NCBI RefSeq assembly: GCF_001186125.1
Contig: NW_014040400.1
Location: 67,655 to 87,848, forward strand
Source: Sphaeroforma arctica JP610
Lineage: Eukaryota > Opisthokonta > Ichthyosporea > Ichthyophonida
Direction: 5' to 3'
DNA length: 20,194 bases
The position numbers were made by a program, and so were the translations under genes. The notes below the pieces were generated by a model that saw only the letters and a list, made by a program, of their open reading frames with translations, was not told where the DNA came from and did not search any database. This document shows positions 9,701 to 18,538 of the stretch, in pieces (the stretch's first letter is position 1; each line of letters begins with the position of its first letter).

Positions 9701-12700
9701 CACAAATACAGACACACATTTATAAATATAATTTTAAACTTGCGTATATCAATACAGAGCGCCCTGCGTGGTTATACCTGGTTAGGATCGAGGTAGGTGT
9801 ACATGCCAGCCTCTGGTTTGTCTTTCTCCTGGGGCTCCTCCACAGTCTCGTCTTGGGCCAGTTCCTCTTTATTTGACCCTTGTATGGATGTAGGCACGTC
9901 CGCATTCCCACCCGTATTTGCATCTGTATCTGTACTCGCTTCTGCGGTAGCACCTGCTGTGCCGGCTCCTCCTTTATTGTCCTTATCCTGGGGTTCGCTG
10001 GACGTCTTCATCTGTAACGCTTGCCTGTCATGTGGGTGAGACATTTGACTCAGGTTCATTACTGGGCTCTGGACAATAGCTTGGAACAGCCGTAGACGCT
10101 CTTAACACACATACGCACACACACGGCCACACAGATGTGTGTCCACATACCACATGTGCAAAATATAGATGCACATACTGATGTTAGCACGCAAATGAAA
10201 TCTCTGAACAGCGGTTTCACACATCCAGTTAAAGGATTCTCGATACACACAATCCACACAAGAGCACGCAAACGCACACACACACGCACGCACAGACAGA
10301 CAGATATAGTCAACCACTGCCTTAGACAGACAATTATTAGAATAATGTCCTGGCTGTTTACATGCACGACATAAGGGACAAAGCGGGTCTCTGTGGCGGA
10401 GCTAGTCATAGGTGCACAGACACAGACACAGGCGCAAATACAGACACAGACACGTACGCACATACACATACACATACACAGACGCGTACATACACATATA
10501 CAAACACATACAGATACACAGGCGCAGACACAGACACGTACACACATACATTATACATACACATACACATACAAAGAGAGGATACCCTTCACACACCTCG
10601 TGGCAAAGTCGGCCTGTGCTTGCACGCCGCTCTCATGCAGCACTATGTTCTCCACCGCCTGGATCATCTCCAACTGCACCACACACTTGATGATGATGGA
10701 GTTGAAGTCCAAGCCCTGTCGCTGCGAGTCTTTGGGAACGCCTTCTCGGTCGTGTTGTGCCTGTAGGGTAGCGTTGAAGCTGACCAGACCTCGTGGGGTG
10801 GAGCCTGAGGGTGCGGAGGGACGAGGTGGTGTGGGATAGGGGTTGGCGGAAGCTATATGGATGTGTGTGTGTGTGTGTGTGTATGAGGCTTTGAATGGTG
10901 GTATGGTGAAGTATATGGTAATGTTTAGGGTTTTGGTGCGATTCTGGTTCATGTGGGTAGGTATTCAGAACGATCACAGACACAGCCACAGACAAAGACA
11001 CAGACAGAGACCCGAGCATAGAAACTTATACTCACATACTCACCGTATATGCTATGCAAATACACACAAATACACTAACATACAAATGCAAAAACATAGA
11101 AACATAACCAAACATGACACATAGAAACATAGCAATCAAACATAAATACATACAAACATAACAACTAAACATCAATACACACAAACATATAAACATAGCA
11201 ATCAAACATAAATACATACAAACATAAAAACTAAACATCAATACACACAAACATATAAACATAGCAATCAAACATAAAAACCAAACAATAATACACACAA
11301 ACATAGCAATCAAAAATAAATACATACAAACATAAAAACTAAACATCAATACACACAAACATATAAACATAGCAACCAAACATAAATACATACAAACATA
11401 AAAACTAAACATCAACACACATAAACATCACAAGCTAACATCCATACATACCCTCGAATAATGATTTCACGGCGTTTGCTGTGGCATCCCAGCTGGCGCT
11501 GGTGAAGAGATGACCGTTAGAGAGCACCAACACTTGCAGACACTGTGTAGCACTACGCGCAATCTGTTCGTTGTCCTGGTCTATGCACCACCGCAGAGTG
11601 CCGTAGAAGGCAGCCAGCTGAGTGCAACGGAGTGGGTGGGAAAGTTAAGGTACTTGTAAGGTGTGCTTTATATGTGTGTGGGAGTTTATATATATATATA
11701 TATATATATACATGTACATGTACGTATACATACAGACAGAAACAGACACAGACACAGACACACAGACCTGTAGAGACAGAGACAGGTACAGACAGGTACA
11801 TGCACACAGACACAGACACAGACACAGACACTCATATACATATATATATATATATACATACACACACATATACATACATATATATATATACATATACATA
11901 CACACATACATACATATATACATATATTCGATTGTTATCCATGCACGCACCCCCCCTCCCCGCTCTCCATCCACCTACCATGGGTTCTAGCTGGTCCATG
12001 TAGAGTGTGAATAGTTCCACAATGGCAAACAGTGCGTGGTTGCACGTGGTGTTGAGCCATGCAATGCGTTCGTGTTTGCGTTCGGGCAGTTTCTGGTCGT
12101 CGAACAGTCGGAAGAGAATCTGCAGGATCTCTTTCCAGTTGTCTGACCGGAACTTTTCTGTGTCACGGCGATTGGGCGAGAGATGTGGTTAGTAGCTGTC
12201 GTAAAGTACATGCATGTGGGTGTGCGTGCGTGTGTGTGTGTATGTGTTGCGTAGTGCTTTCACACAGGTGTATTTGTATATTTAGCAAGGGCGGGAGATG
12301 TGGTTGGTAGCTGTCCTAGGTACACGTTCCCATTGGGACATAGTTAGGTGCATCCTATGGGTGCGCATGGACAGCTGTTGTTGTACTGGGTACAGGCAAT
12401 GGTAGTTGCACTTACTGCCGTGGGATTTGAGGATCTCAAAGAGAATCGTCAGCGCTCTGGTGCGGATGTCCAATGAAGTCCTGGACATGACCGAGTGCAG
12501 CCCAAAGAGGATAGGGAACCAGCCCTAAAAACAGGACAAAAGAAGACAGAAATGTCAGGATGAAGACACTAGTTATATAAAAAAAAAGAAAAAGGGGGGG
12601 GGGTTAATGCAAGCCACGTGTTCGTGTGAGCGAATGTACGGAACTTATAAGCACATGCACAAGCACAAGTACAAGCACAAGCACAAGCACAAGCACAAGT

Positions 12701-13180
12701 ACACACGCATACGCTTGATATGCTACGGTTGGTGTTAGGCAGACCCAGGACAGTGTGCCCAATGCAGTCCATCTGTGGCTGTCAATGCAACAGTCCGTTT
12801 GAATCTGCAGTGCGAAATCACACACACACAATACACATACACGCACACGAACACGCACACCCCACACACACAATTACACGTACACGTACACGCACACGCA
12901 CACGCACACACCCACAATCACACCCCCACCCACCCACACACACCCACATAAATATATAAACATACGGACACCCAGGCAGCGTCATCAAACTCATCGCCGA
13001 AGCTATGTTCCTGAGCCATGCGCTCGGCACACTCATGGATGCGGTCTATAGCCTCCATGGCGATGTTGGGGAAGTGCTGGTTGCACGCAAACTCAACCAG
13101 ACAGTTGATGCTATCCACAAAGGCGGTCCCCACAAACAGATCCGTGTACGTCCGGATCACGGACTTAGTGGTGTTGAAAG

Positions 13181-13231
<51 letters not shown>

Positions 13232-13982
13232 GGGGGTGTGGGTAAAGACGGGTGCGTGGGTGTTTAGGGGTTAAAGTTTGACGGCTCTCCATATGCATTG
13301 GTATGTGTATGTACACATTCCACGCTTGCATGCAAGTATTCCATCTATTTTACGTACACTACGCAAACTTCTACGTCTACTCCACATTTTACGTATTGTA
13401 CGTACTCTTCGCGTAAGTATTCGACGCAGTGCACATATGCGTTTACGTAAACTACATATTCTGCTTATTCTACATACTCCATGTAGTCCACGCATTGTAC
13501 GTATTCTACTTATTCTACGTATTCTACATACTCCATGCATTCCACTTACTGTACGCATTTTACGTATACTTCTACGAATTCTACGTAAACAAACATTACC
13601 CAAAGTTACAATGGCGCTGCTGTCATCCCCTGCGGCCGCTGAGCACACAACAAAAATGTTTTTCCAACCCGACCGAATATTCTGGGCTTTGGACGAGACC
13701 ATCTGCGATATACACCTGGGAGTAAGCAGTTAAAATAAACGATTCTGATTGGTAAGTGGTATACACTTGTAGGGATGCAGTTGAAAAAGTCGATTTTGAT
13801 TGGTAAGTGATATACTACTGTAGGCACGAAGGAAAACTTATAGATGAATGTGAGCATACATACAATATGTGCACAGAAAACGCATACAAATTTTCAAATT
13901 TCAAATTTACAATAATACCCGGAGTATACATATATAGCAGATACAAACATATACTCTCTCTCTCCCACAGACATGCACACAC

Positions 13983-14019
<37 letters not shown>

Positions 14020-14344
14020 CGTATACATATACATACACACACACACACACACGCACATACACACACACACACACATACATAAATATTCACATAGGCACAC
14101 TCACCTGACAACCATGTCTCGCATGTCTGGGTTAGCGTTGTGTGCCATGATGAACTCAAAAGGCTTCAAGAATTCTTTTTGGAAATGAAAATGGGCCAAT
14201 TCGGGTCGCTCCAGAAACTTCATCGCCAATTGCCTCAATGAATCCACCGCAAACATCGCCACATCCAACTTCTTAAGGCATCCAACCTATGTGCACAAAC
14301 GAATGCAAGTAAGTATATATATACATGTGTACTTATAGAATATA

Positions 14345-14403
<59 letters not shown>

Positions 14404-15194
14404 GTATATATATAGAAGATCTTATATATAATTCATATATATGTAAANNNNNNNNNNNNNNNNNNNNNNNNNNNNNNNNNNNNNNNNNNNNNNNNNNNNN
14501 NNNNNNNNNNNNNNNNNNNNNNNNNNNNNNNNNNNNNNNNNNNNNNNNNNNNNNNNNNNNNNNNNNNNNNNNNNNNNNNNNNNNNNNNNNNNNNNNNNNN
14601 NNNNNNNNNNNNNNNNNNNNNNNNNNNNNNNNNNNNNNNNNNNNNNNNNNNNNNNNNNNNNNNNNNNNNNNNNNNNNNNNNNNNNNNNNNNNNNNNNNNN
14701 NNNNNNNNNNNNNNNNNNNNNNNNNNNNNNNNNNNNNNNNNNNNNNNNNNNNNNNNNNNNNNNNNNNNNNNNNNNNNNNNNNNNNNNNNNNNNNNNNNNN
14801 NNNNNNNNNNNNNNNNNNNNNNNNNNNNNNNNNNNNNNNNNNNNNNNNNNNNNNNNNNNNNNNNNNNNNNNNNNNNNNNNNNNNNNNNNNNNNNNNNNNN
14901 NNNNNNNNNNNNNNNNNNNNNNNNNNNNNNNNNNNNNNNNNNNNNNNNNNNNNNNNNNNNNNNNNNNNNNNNNNNNNNNNNNNNNNNNNNNNNNNNNNNN
15001 NNNNNNNNNNNNNNNNNNNNNNNNNNNNNNNNNNNNNNNNNNNNNNNNNNNNNNNNNNNNNNNNNNNNNNNNNNNNNNNNNNNNNNNNNNNNNNNNNNNN
15101 NNNNNNNNNNNNNNNNNNNNNNNNNNNNNNNNNNNNNNNNNNNNNNNNNNNNNNNNNNNNNNNNNNNNNNNNNNNNNNNNNNNNNNNNNNNNNN

Positions 15195-15248
<54 letters not shown>

Positions 15249-16475
15249 AATAAATAAATTCATATACATACACTATATATATACACACACACACACACAT
15301 ATTATATACATATAGGACGGTTTCGTATGATTGTAGTGCTTGTATGCGTAAAGACGAACACACTAGAGCAGAAGATGAGGAACGTCTTGGAAGGTTGGTT
15401 GGCTTTCGAAAAGTACTTGAAACCATCTATCTCTATGCATTTAGATCTCGTATATTTGTACAAATCTAGCAGATCAGGGTAAGTAAATATCAAATAGCGG
15501 AGTAGATCTTACATAGCGGAGTAGAACTTGCATACCGGTGTAGATCTTATCCACTTCCACCAGCACACTCTGTTCCCTGTCGACTAAGCTGCCTGTGCGT
15601 TTAACACTGATGCCATCCACGTCTCTCCGCGACTGCAAGCCTTCCGGTTGGTTGAGCGAGAGCACTGTCCCTGGCCTGTCAAGGGATTCAAAAGAACAGT
15701 CACAGTGTGTTTTAGGGTTTTAGGGTTTAGGGTTTTAGGGTTAGGGATAGATGAACACGTACTACAGTGCATATGTGCGCATAGAGATCTACTGCGGTTG
15801 AGTGTAAAGGGTGTACTACGCTGACAGGTGGCGAATAAAAGGGATGGTGGAGCTCACACATGCACATGTAAAGTCACATAGGCACATACACGCATATATA
15901 AATATATACAAGCACATACACGTATATATATATATATATAAATATATATATAGAAACACATACAAGTAATAATAAATATATATAAACACATATGCCCCCA
16001 TATGAATATATACAATCTCATACACGCATATACACAAACAAACATAAATATATAAACACATACTCATATATATATATATATACAGAGAGACACAGACAGA
16101 GACAGAAACACAGACACAGACACATGTAAAATATAAATAAATATATATACATATACATAAACATAAACATATATACATATACACATACATCGCCATGCAA
16201 CCACACTCACACACCTAAAATCGCCCTTCATGCGCATTGGGGCCGCTTGCTGTCCGTGTGGGCTCTGCTGCATAGCTCTGAGCATCTTGATCTCTTGCGC
16301 TGTGGCAAAGGTACTCTCTGGTAGTGCCATGTTATTGATGAAGGTCATGTTGTCAAGCGCACCCATGGAGGTGGTGATGCTGCCCTTGCGGTTAACAGCT
16401 GTACCTGATGGATATATGTAGATATATGTGTAGAACCAAAAGTGGTGAGTTTTATGTATCTGTATATGTATATAT

Positions 16476-16528
<53 letters not shown>

Positions 16529-17196
16529 CATATATATAACAACAATATAGAAAACGTATTGTGTACAGCCGAAACCCTCAAACTATGCGCTCTCGTTTGG
16601 GACACGGCATGAATCGTAAACAGCGCTCTGTCCAATGCCACACAGCAGACACACATCACCAATCTACCGCAATTCCCGTGACCGATTTAAAAAATAGAAA
16701 CCCTCCTTCTAAAAATAGACACCATCTACCTACCGTCCTCAGCCATGTGCCCGGTATCCTCGCCGTTGGGCAGCATGCCCGTATAGTCCAGCGCACCCCC
16801 AAACACACTGTTTTGGCGACTGAGAGAGGAAGGGCCTGTGACATTGACCAACTCAAGCTCAGAAATGCTCTTGAGCAGAGAATACCACGAGTTCTGCAGA
16901 TGATCGCCCTCAGTGGTGGCTATGCTAAGCAGTGTGCGGAAGCTCTCACGGTTCTTCCATCTGGTAGGGTTGGTTGTGTAGGTAGAGGGTTTAGGGTTTA
17001 GGGGTTGTTTCGCACATGTTTGAGGTTTCCATGTCGGCTAATGTGGTTGGGTTCAGGGCATACATCCACCCGCTAGGGTTGTAGAATGAGAGTACTTGTG
17101 AACGTGTATACAATATATAATAGAGCCTATGTACCACAGCACAACAACTTAGCGCACATCTCTAGTGCCTGTATTAGCAAGACTAACCATTCACAC

Positions 17197-17238
<42 letters not shown>

Positions 17239-17274
17239 ATATAAGCATGTACAAATAAATATATATATACGCAA

Positions 17275-17305
<31 letters not shown>

Positions 17306-18504
17306 CACAATATATATATATAATATAAGCATGTACAAATAAATATATATACATACACACACACATATAGATATGCACATGACATACTTGAGGGGCGGGT
17401 GTTGCTGGTGTGGGTTGGTGGTGATGAGATTGGTGAACTGCGTCAGTGACCGTATAAAGGCGTCTCTCTCCAGGGCCATGTAGAACTGCGCGGCAATGCG
17501 GATGGCGTGTGCAAAGCCCTCCAAGCACAGGGCAATGATGCGATGGTCTTCCGAAGTCATCATGGGCACACTAGACCGTGGGCAACACGCGGGTGGGGTT
17601 AGGGGATAGGGGTGCAGGGTGTAGGGTTTTAGGGTTACTGGCGTGTGCAAAGCCCTCTAAGCACAGCGCAACAATGTTTTAGAATTTAGGGTTTAGAGCC
17701 TAGCTAAGGAAAAAAGGAAACAGATGGAAGGAGTTTTGGGTTATAGGGTTCAGCTAAGGAAGAAGGGATGGGAATCGATCGTCTGTCTATGGCTAGACAA
17801 ATGGAATCTCCAAAATTACAAATGGAATCCCAAAAATCACAAATAGAAATCCCAAAATTACAAATGGAATCTCCAAAATTACAAATGGAATCACAAAAAT
17901 GTAAAGTGAAATGTCAACAATTACAATCACAGACACATGACAAAGCAGCCACAGGAAGCACAGACCAGTACTACAGGCAATGGTCAAGCCTCACTCTCTC
18001 ATATACAATCGAAGACAGACAAACTCATACATGCACACACAGACACACATAGACCAAGCAAGCACACAACATACATATATACACATACACACACATATAC
18101 AAACATATACAAAACTTATACAACACATATACACACATATACCAACACATCCCGACCACACACACACCTGAACGCAGCCAGACACGACGCCCACGCCAGG
18201 CTGAACATGGGGCGGATATGCTCTGTCTTAGACGCAATGGTGAAGTCTAGCTTGCCCTTGCTCGCCTCATCAGCCAGCAGTGCCTGTGTGGCCTCAGAGG
18301 TCTGTGTCATCTGTGCTGCGTATAACGCTCTTCGCTTCTTCTCGTCGGCTAAGAGAGCGCTGGAGATGTGTGCGTTGCCTTTGGCAGAGCGATCGTCCTT
18401 GACCTGATCGAGGGAGGATGGGGGGAGGATGAAGGGGGGTGTGCGTGTGTGGATAGGAGTACACGACTGCATATAGACAAGTGGTGTACTGTTTTTATTA
18501 TGAT

Positions 18505-18538
<34 letters not shown>

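Noticed and set aside
10059-10547. Cys/Val-rich minus ORF of 162 aa
   Set aside because: It comes from CA/TG microsatellites in the intron between exons N and O; no domain beyond the repeat.
11032-11418. Hydrophobic repeat ORF of 128 aa that looks like a membrane protein
   Set aside because: Each period matches the AC/AT minisatellite unit; the Phe/Cys/Met pattern is a by-product of the repeat.
13278-13733. Plus ORF of 151 aa opposite exon I
   Set aside because: Its first part is the degenerate 9-10 bp array and its last part is the antisense of exon I.
14325-15426. Long ORFs across the N run
   Set aside because: Undetermined bases carry no stops, so these frames are artefacts.
15712-15748. 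True telomere or chromosome end
   Set aside because: Only a few degenerate units, inside an intron, with coding exons on both sides.
17768-18052. Plus ORF with QMESPKL-type repeats, possible repeat protein
   Set aside because: The repeat peptide follows directly from an intronic AT-rich minisatellite inside the ARF-GEF gene, on the antisense strand.
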